Positions 53,267 to 61,686 of a stretch of DNA of 64,000 bases are shown one piece after another. Source of the DNA: Xanthomonas euvesicatoria pv. euvesicatoria (lineage in GTDB: Bacteria > Pseudomonadota > Gammaproteobacteria > Xanthomonadales > Xanthomonadaceae); contig NZ_JAJIUJ010000105.1 of the NCBI RefSeq assembly GCF_020880415.1, positions 62,001-126,000 on the forward strand, written 5' to 3'. The translations under genes were made by a program, and so were the position numbers. The notes below the pieces were generated by a model that had not been told where the DNA came from, ran no database searches, and saw only the letters and a list, made by a program, of their open reading frames with translations. Every line of letters starts with the position of its first letter. Positions within the stretch are counted from its first letter, which is position 1.

Positions 53267-53294
53267 GAGACGACATGCGAGCCGCGTTATTCCC
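53267..53294 (-). promoter_or_regulatory. ECF-type promoter of the peroxidase/cytochrome b561 operon
   Basis: Read on the minus strand, GGGAATAA (53294-53287), 14 bases, then CGTCTC (53272-53267). The predicted start near 53260 gives a leader of about 36 bases before the peroxidase ATG. The same two blocks with identical spacing lie in front of the divergent sigma gene. Confidence 0.7.
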
Positions 53295-53328
53295 TCGTCC
53301 ACCAACGACGGTGGCACGCACCGATCGC

Positions 53329-53356
53329 GGGAATAATCCACGCTCCAGTGCGTCTA
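53329..53356 (+). promoter_or_regulatory. ECF-type promoter of the sigma/anti-sigma operon
   Basis: GGGAATAA (53329-53336), 14 bases, CGTCTA (53351-53356). This is the twin of the minus-strand element, so it is a probable autoregulatory promoter. It ends eight bases before the ATG at 53364, so translation there would be almost leaderless. Confidence 0.7.
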
Positions 53357-53363
53357 CCGTGTG

Positions 53364-53900
53364 ATGCCACCACCACGCCCGCCAATGGATGCTCTGGACG
53401 ATGACCAACTGCGCGCCGTGCTGCCGGCGCTGCGCCGCTTTGCGCGCTCGCTGAGCGGCGAGCCCGCCAGCGCCGACGATCTGGTGCAAGCCACACTGGA
53501 GCGCGCGCTGCGGCGGTGGCACACCCGGCATACCGCCGAAGCCCTGCAGCCCTGGCTGTTCGCCATCCTGTACCGGCAGTTTCTGGATGGGCAGCGGCGT
53601 GCCGCGCGCTGGCAGCGGGTCGTGGGCCTGTTCGCGCCGCAGCAGCCCAGCCAATCCGCGTCCGCTGAGCAGGTGCACGACGGCCGTGCCATGCTGGCCA
53701 GCCTTGCATCATTGCCGGCCGAACAACGCGCGTTGTTGCTCTTGGTCAGCGTGGACGGTTTCAGTTATCGCGAAGTGGCCGATACCCTCGGCATCCCGAT
53801 CGGCACCGTGATGTCGCGCCTGTCGCGTGCGCGCGAACGCCTGCGTGCCGTGAACGAAGGCCAGGTGAATCACGCACCTGCATTGAGGATCCTGAAATGA
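53364..53900 (+). CDS. ECF-family RNA polymerase sigma factor
   Basis: About 178 residues if it starts at ATG 53364 (GTG 53361 and ATG 53385 are alternatives; the promoter at 53329-53356 leaves little or no leader for 53364). The sigma-2 region is LRRFARSLSGEPASADDLVQATLE (in part, about residues 21-44) with the -10-recognising helix RRWHTRHTAEALQPWLFAI. Sigma-4 spans about 114-165 with SVDGFSYREVADTLGIPIGTVMSRLSRARERLR (in part) as the -35-recognising helix-turn-helix. It ends ATGA-overlapping its anti-sigma factor. Confidence 0.93.
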   Translation: MPPPRPPMDALDDDQLRAVLPALRRFARSLSGEPASADDLVQATLERALRRWHTRHTAEALQPWLFAILYRQFLDGQRRAARWQRVVGLFAPQQPSQSASAEQVHDGRAMLASLASLPAEQRALLLLVSVDGFSYREVADTLGIPIGTVMSRLSRARERLRAVNEGQVNHAPALRILK

Positions 53901-54649
53901 CCACCATACCGCCCGACGAACACGCGCTGCACGCCTACGTCGATGGCCGCCTGACGCCGGAGCAACATGCAGCAGTGGCAGCCTGGCTGCAGGCACATCC
54001 CGCTCAGGCCGCGCGCGTGGCGGCCTGGAAGCGCGATGCCGAAGCGCTGCGTGCCGCACACGCCGGCCTGATGGCGGAGACTGGCGCCGTAGCCTTCACG
54101 CCTGCGGCGATTCGCCGTGGCTTGCAACAGCGCCGTCGTGCCGCGTTTGCCGTGGCCGCCAGTTGCGTGCTGGCACTTGGCCTGGGTACCGGGCTGGGCT
54201 GGCAGCTGCATGCGAGCCGGATCGCCAGCCAACGCGTGCCGATGGCCGATGCAGTGGCCGCCTACCGCCTGTTCGCCGATGCCGACGCGCATCGGGGCGT
54301 TGGGTTGGACGTGCAGCGCCGCGCCGAGTTGGAACCGTGGTTGCGCACGCATTTCGGCAACGCAGGCGCGGTGCCGGATCTGCGTGCGCAGGGGTATACG
54401 TTGCGCGGTGGGCAATTGCTGTCCACACCGGAAGGCGCGGCCGCGATGCTGGTCTACAGCGATGCCGACGGCGCACGCATTGGCCTGTATCTGCGTCCAC
54501 GCAGCGGCCCGATGCCGACCGGCGAGCGCCGCGATGGCCGGCTGTTGGCGCAGTACTGGGCCGAAGGCGACACCGCATTCGCGCTGGTCGGCCCCGCGAC
54601 GCAGACACGCATGCGCACGATCGCGCCGTTGTTGCGTCGCCAGGGCTGA
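53897..54649 (+). CDS. Membrane anti-sigma factor for the adjacent ECF sigma
   Basis: A 250-residue protein coupled to the sigma gene by a 4-base overlap. The cytosolic N-terminus (about 1-75) shows the anti-sigma helix pattern DEHALHAYVDGRLTPEQHAA, but the Zn-binding HxxxCxxC motif is absent. One membrane helix lies at about 82-102 (FAVAASCVLALGLGTGLGW). The periplasmic domain of about 145 residues has no known match. It presumably holds the sigma factor until a stress signal is sensed outside. No protease genes for its release are in this window apart from the Do-like protease at 60007. Confidence 0.85.
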   Translation: MTTIPPDEHALHAYVDGRLTPEQHAAVAAWLQAHPAQAARVAAWKRDAEALRAAHAGLMAETGAVAFTPAAIRRGLQQRRRAAFAVAASCVLALGLGTGLGWQLHASRIASQRVPMADAVAAYRLFADADAHRGVGLDVQRRAELEPWLRTHFGNAGAVPDLRAQGYTLRGGQLLSTPEGAAAMLVYSDADGARIGLYLRPRSGPMPTGERRDGRLLAQYWAEGDTAFALVGPATQTRMRTIAPLLRRQG

Positions 54650-54704
54650 CCAGCGCAGCGCAAGCGTTGTGCTGGCCTCAGCCTGATTGCAGCGCTGCCC
54701 GCGC

Positions 54705-56075
54705 TCAGCCGCCGTAGCGTTGTTGCAGCATGGCGAACGCCGAGCGCAGTGCCAGCGCTTCGCCGCCGGCGGGGCGGCCGGGGCGGTCGCTGTCATTCCA
54801 GGCGTAGACGTCCAGATGCGCCCACGGCCGGCCGGGTGCCACGAAGCGTTCCAGATACAGCGCGGCGGTGACGGCGCCGGCCATGCGCGAGCCGGCGTTG
54901 GCCATGTCGGCTACATGGCTGTTGAGATAACGCAGGTATGGGCGCCATAGCGGCATGCGCCACACCGGGTCGCGGGTCTGTTCGCCGGCACTGATCCAGG
55001 CCTGCGCCAGCGCATCGTCGTTGGCAAAGAGCGCCGGCAGGTCCGGGCCCAGCGCGATGCGTGCCGCGCCGGTAAGCGTGGCGAAATCCAGGATCAGATC
55101 CGGGTGCTGCTCGGTGGCATAGCTCAGCGCATCGCACAGCACCAGGCGGCCTTCGGCATCGGTGTTGTCCACTTCCACCGTCACGCCGGCGCGGGTGGTG
55201 ATCACTTCACCAGGGCGGAATGCATCCGGGCCCACCGCGTTCTCCACTGCCGCAATCAGCAGCGTCAGCCGCACCGGCAACTGCTGCGCCATTACCAGAC
55301 CGGCCAGCGCCAACGCATGCGCCGCGCCGCCCATGTCCTTTTTCATGTTGCGCATGCCATCGGCCGGCTTCAGATCCAGCCCGCCGGTGTCAAAGCACAC
55401 ACCTTTGCCGACCAGCACCAGATGCGGATGCGCCGTGTCACCCCACTGCAACTGGATCAGTCGCGGCGCGCGATGCGAGGCGCGCCCCACGGCATGGATG
55501 GTGGGGAAGTTCTGCGCCAGCAACGCGTCGCCGACGATCGCATCGACTTGTGCGCCATGCGCCTGTCCCAGCGTGCGTGTGGCCTCTTCCAGATGCTGCG
55601 GGCCCATGTCTTCGGTGGGCGTGTTGACCCAGTCGCGCACGCGCAGGCACGCCTCGATCAGTGCATGCGTATGTGCCGAGGGCGTTGCAGCCAGTTCGGC
55701 CGGCGCGCGCGGCACCTTGCGATAACGTGAAAAGCGATAAGTGCCCAATCCCCAGCCCAGATGCAGCAATGCCTGCTCGGCATCGCTCAGCGGGTTGGCC
55801 AGCGTCCAGCGGCTGGCCGGCGGTAGGGCCATCGGCGCATGCGCGTAGGCGTAGGCATCGGCCCGGTCACCGATCCCCAGGACCGCGCCGGCCAGCCCGT
55901 TGTCGCCCGGCAACAACAGCACGCTGCCCGGCGCGGCATCGAAACGCTGTGCCTGCGCCCACGACAGCACACCGGTGGGCTGCTCCGCGCACCAGCGCGT
56001 AAAGTTCTCGCGGTCGAGCACATACAGCGGCAAGGCTGCGGCATGGGGATCGGTGAAACCGGTGAGGTGCGACAT
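54705..56075 (-). CDS. M17 leucyl aminopeptidase family protein
   Basis: A 456-residue protein starting at 56075 (a longer frame exists). The metal-binding core is intact: VGKGVCFDTGGLDLKP (about residues 225-240), MKKDMGGAAHAL (about 248-259) and NTDAEGRLVLCDAL (about 302-315). It is a member of the leucyl aminopeptidase M17 group but shorter and more divergent than PepA, and the KGxxFDTGG core is conserved, so zinc-dependent aminopeptidase activity is expected. No DNA-binding role is implied. Leftward gene between the anti-sigma gene and the HAD phosphatase gene. Confidence 0.92.
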   Translation of the reverse strand: MSHLTGFTDPHAAALPLYVLDRENFTRWCAEQPTGVLSWAQAQRFDAAPGSVLLLPGDNGLAGAVLGIGDRADAYAYAHAPMALPPASRWTLANPLSDAEQALLHLGWGLGTYRFSRYRKVPRAPAELAATPSAHTHALIEACLRVRDWVNTPTEDMGPQHLEEATRTLGQAHGAQVDAIVGDALLAQNFPTIHAVGRASHRAPRLIQLQWGDTAHPHLVLVGKGVCFDTGGLDLKPADGMRNMKKDMGGAAHALALAGLVMAQQLPVRLTLLIAAVENAVGPDAFRPGEVITTRAGVTVEVDNTDAEGRLVLCDALSYATEQHPDLILDFATLTGAARIALGPDLPALFANDDALAQAWISAGEQTRDPVWRMPLWRPYLRYLNSHVADMANAGSRMAGAVTAALYLERFVAPGRPWAHLDVYAWNDSDRPGRPAGGEALALRSAFAMLQQRYGG

Positions 56076-56116
56076 GGAAATCCTCGAGTGCAGCGCCGTG
56101 CGCCGCGCAGAGTGGC

Positions 56117-56854
56117 TCAGGCGGGAAGGGTGATGCCGGCGTTCATCGGGCCTGGATGCGGCTGCTGCGCGTCCAGCCAATCGGCCAGCCCGGTCATGCT
56201 GTCGAATTCCAGATCCGGCTGCTGGGTGGGATGCGACCACACCGCGCCCTCGCGATTGATCCAGCAGGCGCGCAGGCCGGCATCCAGCGCGCCCAGCACG
56301 TCCATGCGCACGTGGTCACCCACATGCAGCACTTCCGAAGGCGGCACCTCGAGCCGGGCACAGGCGGCCAGGAAGATGCTCGGGTCGGGCTTTGCGCTGC
56401 CGTGTTCGCGCGAGCCCAGTTGAAACGCAAAGTGGTGCATCAGCCCGATGCGCTGCAAATCGGCATTGCCGTTGCTGAGCGCGGCCACCGGCACATGGGC
56501 GGCAATGCGCGCCAGCGCGTCGAGCGCATCCGGGTAGCATTCCACCTGGTTACGCGCCGCATAGAACACCTCGTAGGCCGGCTCCAGCAACGCCAGATCG
56601 CCGCCGCTCTCGCGCAACGCCATTTCCAACGTCAATCGGCGCAGCGCGCTGAGGTCGTGATGCAGGTGCGGGTTGTCGGCAAAGCTGCGCTCACGCAACT
56701 GGCGCATCGCCTCCACCGGAAAGCGCTCGGCAGTCACCGGGCTGTGCTCGCGCATCCAGTCGTACAGCACCTGATCGATCCGCGCCCCGATCGGCGCAAA
56801 GGGCCACAACGTATCGTCGAGGTCGAGGGTGATGGCGCGGATGTGGAAGCTCAT
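56117..56854 (-). CDS. HAD-superfamily phosphatase, YigB-like
   Basis: A 245-residue HAD hydrolase starting at 56854. Motif I LDLDDTLWPF (about 10-19), motif II LSNGN (about 123), motif III KPDPSIF (about 154) and motif IV VGDHVRMDVLGA (about 177-188) are complete. The all-helical cap and the LWPF form resemble YigB, which dephosphorylates riboflavin-pathway intermediates in E. coli. It lies 41 bases upstream of the M17 gene on the same strand, so the two may be cotranscribed. Confidence 0.88.
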   Translation of the reverse strand: MSFHIRAITLDLDDTLWPFAPIGARIDQVLYDWMREHSPVTAERFPVEAMRQLRERSFADNPHLHHDLSALRRLTLEMALRESGGDLALLEPAYEVFYAARNQVECYPDALDALARIAAHVPVAALSNGNADLQRIGLMHHFAFQLGSREHGSAKPDPSIFLAACARLEVPPSEVLHVGDHVRMDVLGALDAGLRACWINREGAVWSHPTQQPDLEFDSMTGLADWLDAQQPHPGPMNAGITLPA

Positions 56855-56872
56855 CGCACGATTGTAATGCCG

Positions 56873-56950
56873 GGAATGGAGAGTCGGGAATCGAGAATGG
56901 GCAGAGCACCGCCTCTGCGCTTGCGATTCCCAACTCCCGATTCCCCATTC
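56873..56950. repeat. Long imperfect inverted repeat between HAD and AI-2E-family genes
   Basis: The left arm GAATGGAGAGTCGGGAATC (from about 56875) and the right arm ending CAACTCCCGATTCCCCATTC (to 56950) are imperfect complements. They are closed by GCAGAG (56901-56906) and CTCTGC (56913-56918). It contains repeated GGGAATC units, as seen also as short tandem units near 4650. It nearly fills the 100-base spacer between two leftward genes and could terminate the first or be a mobile palindrome. Confidence 0.6.
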
Positions 56951-56954
56951 GCGG

Positions 56955-58061
56955 CTACTCAAGCAACCGCGCCCAGCGCTGCATCCCGTCCACCCGGCTC
57001 AGCACCATCTTGATGCAGACCAGCAACGGCACCGCCAGCAGCAGGCCGACCATGCCCCACAGCCAGCCGAACAGCATCAGCGCCAGGATCAGCATCAGCG
57101 GCGAGATCGCCATGCGTCGGCCCAGCACGATCGGCGTCACCACCTGGCCTTCGATCGTGTGCAGGGCCAGGTACAGGATCGCCGGCAGCAGCGAGGACAA
57201 GGTGGTGCGAAATTCCACAAAACCCATCAGCAGCATCAGCATCACGCCGATCAACGGGCCGACATACGGTGCGAAATTCAGCAATGCGACCACCGTTCCC
57301 CACAGGATCGCTTCGGGCAGCGGAATCTGCAGCACAGACAAAATGCCGGCAAATACCAGCCCGACCAGGGTGTTGATCACGCTGATGGTGAGCACGTAGC
57401 GCGAGACCTCGCGCTCGATGTCCAGCATGATCTCGGTGGTGAACCGTTGCTGCTGCCGGTTCGGTAGCAAGGCGATCGCATGCCGTTGCAGGCTTTCGCC
57501 ATACACCATGAAGAAGAACGTCAGCAGCACCACCGCCAGCACCGAAGCCGCCAGCTTGGGCGTGCGGACCAGCGCCTTGTAAGGGTCGTCCATCTGCGTG
57601 CGAACGATCTGCACGCCGCGCTGGCCTTCGCCACCGGCCGCGCGTGCAAAGTTTTCCGCTGCCTGGTTGGCTTGCATCACCGGCTTGGTGAGATCGCGCA
57701 CATCGCGCGCAATCTGGCGCATCTGCCGTGGTGCCTGTTGCACCCATTCGTCGGCAGGGCCGGCCAATTGCGTGGCCAACGTGACGGTGCCGGCCAGGCC
57801 TAGGCACAGGATGAGCAAGGCGCCGAGAAACCGCGGGATGTACAGCTTGCGCAGACCCCGCAGGATGGGGTTGCCGATCAGCGCGAAAAACGCGGCCAGC
57901 ATGATCGGCAGGATGATCGTCTGCGCTGCCCAGAGGGTGTAACCAACAGCGAGCGTGGCCAGCACCACCAGCGAGGCCGGCGCGCGCGGGCGGGGCGCCG
58001 GTGCGGGCGGAAGCGAATCTGCCGCGGTGACGGCATCCGGTGAGTCGACGGGAAGAGACAT
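56955..58061 (-). CDS. AI-2E-family (PerM-like) membrane protein
   Basis: A 368-residue protein starting at 58061 (frame open to 58124). The cytosolic N-terminus is proline-rich, followed by about seven membrane helices. Typical family motifs are the LNFAPYVGPLIGVML segment (about 263-277) and VTPIVLGRRMAISPLMLILALMLFG (in part, about 312-330). Family members have been linked to autoinducer or solute export, with few proven cases. A single leftward gene. Confidence 0.9.
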   Translation of the reverse strand: MSLPVDSPDAVTAADSLPPAPAPRPRAPASLVVLATLAVGYTLWAAQTIILPIMLAAFFALIGNPILRGLRKLYIPRFLGALLILCLGLAGTVTLATQLAGPADEWVQQAPRQMRQIARDVRDLTKPVMQANQAAENFARAAGGEGQRGVQIVRTQMDDPYKALVRTPKLAASVLAVVLLTFFFMVYGESLQRHAIALLPNRQQQRFTTEIMLDIEREVSRYVLTISVINTLVGLVFAGILSVLQIPLPEAILWGTVVALLNFAPYVGPLIGVMLMLLMGFVEFRTTLSSLLPAILYLALHTIEGQVVTPIVLGRRMAISPLMLILALMLFGWLWGMVGLLLAVPLLVCIKMVLSRVDGMQRWARLLE

Positions 58062-58658
58062 GCGCGCCCTGGCAGCAGACTGGCGTGCTGCCAGCGGTGC
58101 GCCATTATCGGCGCAATGCGTCAACGGCGCGCACAGAGCCTGTGGGCAGGATGTCAGCGAACCAACGCTAGTCTGGCGAACTCGGCAGCAGCGCCCCTGT
58201 GCAGGTCGCGGGGCGTAGAGTCGGTTGTCGAAGTGGGATTGCCAGTGACCGCAGGATCCTGCCGCATGCTACTGACTGCGACAGCACGCATGCCGTGCGG
58301 AATTGGTGGTCAGGCGTCAGCGCTCTGGGCGAGGAAAGGACCATTCGTCGCACGATTCCCGCATTTCAGCGCTGATATCCGTCAGCCTTCGCAGCGAGCA
58401 GTTATCCAGCGGAAATAGACAGCGCGGATGCCAGCATTGCGGGCCCGTCGTGCAGCGGTCTTTCAAGCATTTACCAAGCGCACTACGCGCGGACTGCATG
58501 CAGCGCCGGGATCAGAACGCAGCGCCAGGACCAAACATGACCATGTGGCGGTGGCACCTCTTCAAAGCGGCACTGGTATGTTGATGCCTTGCACAGGCAA
58601 TCCGCTGCTGTCGACGGCGGCCTGGCAAAGCCCTAGCCGCCGTGAATACCGTCCGCGC
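58062..58658. other. 597-base intergenic region, no gene recognised
   Basis: Between the AI-2E-family gene and the yqjD/E operon end. Frames on both strands lack domain or start-site support. No hairpin with a T-run, tRNA or repeat was seen. It is the longest unexplained spacer in the window. Confidence 0.35.
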
Positions 58659-59042
58659 TCAGGCGGCGCGGTCGGCCGGGACCTGCACCACGGTCACCGG
58701 CGGGTCGGCTGCAACTTCCTCGGCATTGTCTGCCGCACGTTCGGCCTGCTCGGAAGCCTCCTGCGCACGGTGTGCAGTGAACAACGCAGAGATGGTACTG
58801 ATCATCTGCAGAAGCTTGGGAATACCGCCAAGCTTGCTGGCGATGCTGCCCAATGCCGCTTGCGGTTCGTTGCGGCCGGTAACGAAGCCGAGCCCGAAGC
58901 CCACCGTTACGATCCGCAGTGGCGACCACCCGGCACGCCAGGTCTGGCGGAGTTCGCTCCAGTGCAGACGCGTTTCTTGCGCGCGTCCTTCGACCAGAAA
59001 CTCGGCGCGTTCGACGCGTTGACGCAAGGTTCCAAACTTCAT
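58659..59042 (-). CDS. Small protein at the end of the yqjD/E-type operon
   Basis: A 127-residue protein overlapping the preceding gene by 4 bases (ATGA). A basic helical N-terminus (residues 1-38), a short hydrophobic segment at about 42-58 (LRIVTVGFGLGFVTG), and a hydrophilic C-terminus rich in alanine and acidic residues. Positioned like YqjK in the E. coli yqjD-yqjE-yqjK cluster, but sequence identity to it is not evident. Function unknown. Confidence 0.75.
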   Translation of the reverse strand: MKFGTLRQRVERAEFLVEGRAQETRLHWSELRQTWRAGWSPLRIVTVGFGLGFVTGRNEPQAALGSIASKLGGIPKLLQMISTISALFTAHRAQEASEQAERAADNAEEVAADPPVTVVQVPADRAA

Positions 59043-59524
59043 GGGCGTGCTCCACTGGCAGAGGTTGCCGCATCATCGTCCTTGCTCGGGTCATCGAAAA
59101 TTCCCAGCTTGATGAGCTGACGGCGCGTTGCATTCATGCCGGTGTGGTCGAAGTAGAAAAACACGCGCCATGCCGCGATGCCGGTCACCAACAGACTCGC
59201 CAACGCAGTGAAAAACATCGCCTGGAACCACGACAGCCCGGCACGTTGCAGCAGGGCGATGATGGCACCGGCCAGCAGCAACCACGACGAGGCACCGAAC
59301 ACCACGGCTACGCAGGCCCAGGCCAGGCCACGCCCGAATGCGCTGCGTGCCAGTTGCAGATCGGCCGACACCAGCCGGCGCAAGGCGCGGCTGGTGTCCT
59401 TGGCCGAGCCCAGCGCTGCACGGCCGGCTGCGCCGACCGCACGTACGCTTTCGTCCAGTCCTGGCGTCTGCGCGCTTGCGTCTGGCGCGTCGGTTCCGGC
59501 AGCGGGAGAGGCCTGATCGCTCAC
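59039..59524 (-). CDS. YqjE-like (phage-holin-family) membrane protein
   Basis: A 161-residue protein with a hydrophilic N-terminus (about 1-60) and two membrane helices at about 66-90 and 97-117, the pattern of the YqjE/holin-superfamily III proteins. It lies 3 bases downstream of the YqjD-like gene and overlaps the next gene. Despite the family name no phage genes are nearby. It may help the YqjD-like protein tether ribosomes at the inner membrane during stationary phase; inference. Confidence 0.85.
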   Translation of the reverse strand: MSDQASPAAGTDAPDASAQTPGLDESVRAVGAAGRAALGSAKDTSRALRRLVSADLQLARSAFGRGLAWACVAVVFGASSWLLLAGAIIALLQRAGLSWFQAMFFTALASLLVTGIAAWRVFFYFDHTGMNATRRQLIKLGIFDDPSKDDDAATSASGARP

Positions 59525-59527
59525 GAC

Positions 59528-59890
59528 TTAGTTGTCGTTGCTGCGTGCCAGCTTGGCGATGACCCAGCCAGCGGCGAAGGCAACGCCGAAGGCAGCCAGC
59601 GGACGCTCGCGAATCAGATCGGTGGCGCTTTCCAGCAGATCGTTGCCCTTGGCAACCAGGACATCCATCTGCTCCTTGGCAGCGGCACCGCCGAACTCGG
59701 CAGCGGCCATGCCGGCCAGCGCGGTGTCGGACAGCTCGGCCTTGACGTTGGCGCGACCGAGCTTGAGCTCATCGCCAGCGGCGCTGGTGGCGCCCCTGAC
59801 CGCTTCGCCAGCGGCGCTCGCTGCCGACTTCAGGTGGGTGCCGGCTTCGCTCAGGTTTTCCTTCAGCTGATCGGTATTGGTGGGGCTCAT
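59528..59890 (-). CDS. YqjD/ElaB-like membrane-anchored protein
   Basis: A 120-residue protein starting at 59890; a GGAGAT box precedes the ATG. Long amphipathic helices fill residues about 5-95 (repeated AGEAVRGATSAAGDEL type), and a single C-terminal membrane helix lies at about 97-115 (AAFGVAFAAGWVIAKL). E. coli YqjD and ElaB of this family are C-tail-anchored, bind ribosomes and are induced in stationary phase. First gene of a three-gene operon with the YqjE-like and the small protein genes. Confidence 0.88.
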   Translation of the reverse strand: MSPTNTDQLKENLSEAGTHLKSAASAAGEAVRGATSAAGDELKLGRANVKAELSDTALAGMAAAEFGGAAAKEQMDVLVAKGNDLLESATDLIRERPLAAFGVAFAAGWVIAKLARSNDN

Positions 59891-60006
59891 GCGATATCTC
59901 CTTCGGTCATTGATGGCAGCCGCCACTCACGTGCGGTCGAGCGGTAGCAATAGCATCGGGGGGGTGTAGGAGGCGTTAGTGGAAGCAACGCCCGGTACAC
60001 ATCGCG

Positions 60007-61443
60007 TCAACGCATCAGCGCGTCGTACTGCGCGTTGCCACGCAGGATGCGCACGACAAGCTGCTGCGGTTTACGCTGGAAATTGGCCCGCCAGCTGGCA
60101 AGGTCGGCGAACTCGCCCACGCTGCTGGCCACGATCACATCGCCAGCGACCAGGCCGTTGGCGGCAGCGCGACCGCCGCGTTTGACCTCGCTCACCATCA
60201 CCCCGGTGATGCCTGACTGACGCAGCGATTCGGGGAGATCGACGAAGGTCGCGCCGGTCAGGCGCGGGTCCAGCATGTCGCCGGTGACGGCGCGGTCCTG
60301 CTCTTTCAGCGTGGCCTTGAGCTTGAGCGGCTTGCCATCGCGACGGATGTCCAGGGTCACCGCACTGCCAACCGCCTGCAGGCCTTCGTAATTGTGGAGC
60401 GCCTCGGCGCTGTCCACGCGCTGGTCGTTGGCCGCTACCACGACATCGCCCGGTTGCACGCCTGCCGCCGCCGCTGCGGAGCCCGGCAACACCCGTGTCA
60501 CCAAGGCGCCGCGCAATGAATCCACGCCAAGGCCCTGCAACATTTGCTGGGTGAGGTTCTGGGTTTCCAGGCCGAGCGTGCCGCGCACCACCACGCCCTT
60601 GGTCACCAATTGCTCGACGACATTGCGCGCCAGGTTGGACGGAATCGCCAGCCCAAGGCCGATATTGCCGGCCATGCTGCCCTGTGGATTGAAGCTGGCG
60701 GTATTGATGCCCACCAACTGGCCTTGCAGGTTGACCAGCGCGCCGCCCGAGTTGCCGGGGTTGATCGAGGCGTCGGTCTGGATGAAGTTCTGATAGCCCA
60801 AGCCGCGAATTCCGCTACGCCCTACCGCCGAGACGATGCCGGAGGTGACGGTCTGGGTGAAGCCGAACGGGTTGCCGATGGCCACCACGAAATCGCCCAC
60901 GCGTAGCGCGTTGCTGTCGGCCAGTTTGATATCGGTGAGGTTGTCGGCCTTGATGCGGATCAGCGCAATATCGGTATCGGCATCGGAGCCGATGAACTCG
61001 GCCTTGACCGTGCGTCCGTCGCCGAGCGTCACCTGCACGTCGTCGGCGTTTTCGATGACGTGGTGATTGGTCAGTACGTACCCTTTTTGCGCATCGATGA
61101 TCACGCCCGAACCCAGCGATTCGTTGATGCGGTCCTGCGGCACCTGCGGAAACAGCCGGCGCAGGATCGGGTCATTGAAGAACGGATTGCGGACGCGCAC
61201 CACCTGTTTGGTGTTCACGCTCACCACCGCGGGCATGGCCTGCTGCAGCATCGGCGCCAGCGATGGCACTGGCTGGCCGGCCACCGCAGCCGGCAATGCG
61301 GCGGCCGTTGGCAGGGTAAAGGCGGCGTTGCTGGGGGGCGTGGCTTCGGCGCGATTGTCCAGCCAGGCGTTGATGCCGGTGGCGGCAAATCCGCCGAAGG
61401 CAGCGGCCAGCGAAAGAGTCAGCAGGGTAGGCAGCGGTCGCAT
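60007..61443 (-). CDS. Do-like periplasmic serine protease (DegP/DegQ family)
   Basis: A 478-residue protease-chaperone with a signal/anchor region (about residues 1-25). Catalytic triad: histidine in LTNHHVIENA (about 126), aspartate in DADTDIALI (about 157) and serine in NPGNSGGAL (about 234). Two PDZ domains follow (about 280-375 and 390-475), the last ending RKPQQLVVRILRG. It degrades or refolds misfolded envelope proteins. The long Q-linker of DegP is short here. Regulation by an envelope sigma factor is likely but no promoter was recognised. Confidence 0.95.
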   Translation of the reverse strand: MRPLPTLLTLSLAAAFGGFAATGINAWLDNRAEATPPSNAAFTLPTAAALPAAVAGQPVPSLAPMLQQAMPAVVSVNTKQVVRVRNPFFNDPILRRLFPQVPQDRINESLGSGVIIDAQKGYVLTNHHVIENADDVQVTLGDGRTVKAEFIGSDADTDIALIRIKADNLTDIKLADSNALRVGDFVVAIGNPFGFTQTVTSGIVSAVGRSGIRGLGYQNFIQTDASINPGNSGGALVNLQGQLVGINTASFNPQGSMAGNIGLGLAIPSNLARNVVEQLVTKGVVVRGTLGLETQNLTQQMLQGLGVDSLRGALVTRVLPGSAAAAAGVQPGDVVVAANDQRVDSAEALHNYEGLQAVGSAVTLDIRRDGKPLKLKATLKEQDRAVTGDMLDPRLTGATFVDLPESLRQSGITGVMVSEVKRGGRAAANGLVAGDVIVASSVGEFADLASWRANFQRKPQQLVVRILRGNAQYDALMR

Positions 61444-61686
61444 GGAACGGATTCCGGGTTACGCGGTGGATGAGGAATAGGGCGTCTGACTGCGTAAATC
61501 AAGCTGAACGAGAGTGCCTGCGCGCAATTTAACTGCCGGTGAAAGTGCCGCACATCCCTTGCCCTGATTGCGTTGACAGCCCGACGGGCCGGGCGTAGCG
61601 TCCGCTTGATCCGATGCCTGTTCAGCATGTTGCGTGCGGTCGCGCATCGCCTGAGTTTCCCGCACTGACGCCCTTAAGGAGGGTCT

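Noticed and set aside
58428-59120. A 230-residue plus-strand frame across the long spacer
   Set aside because: Runs into the antisense of the yqj-type genes and shows no domain.
59039-59524. Holin-family protein as a sign of prophage
   Set aside because: It is a YqjE-type chromosomal protein in a conserved three-gene operon; no other phage genes are present.
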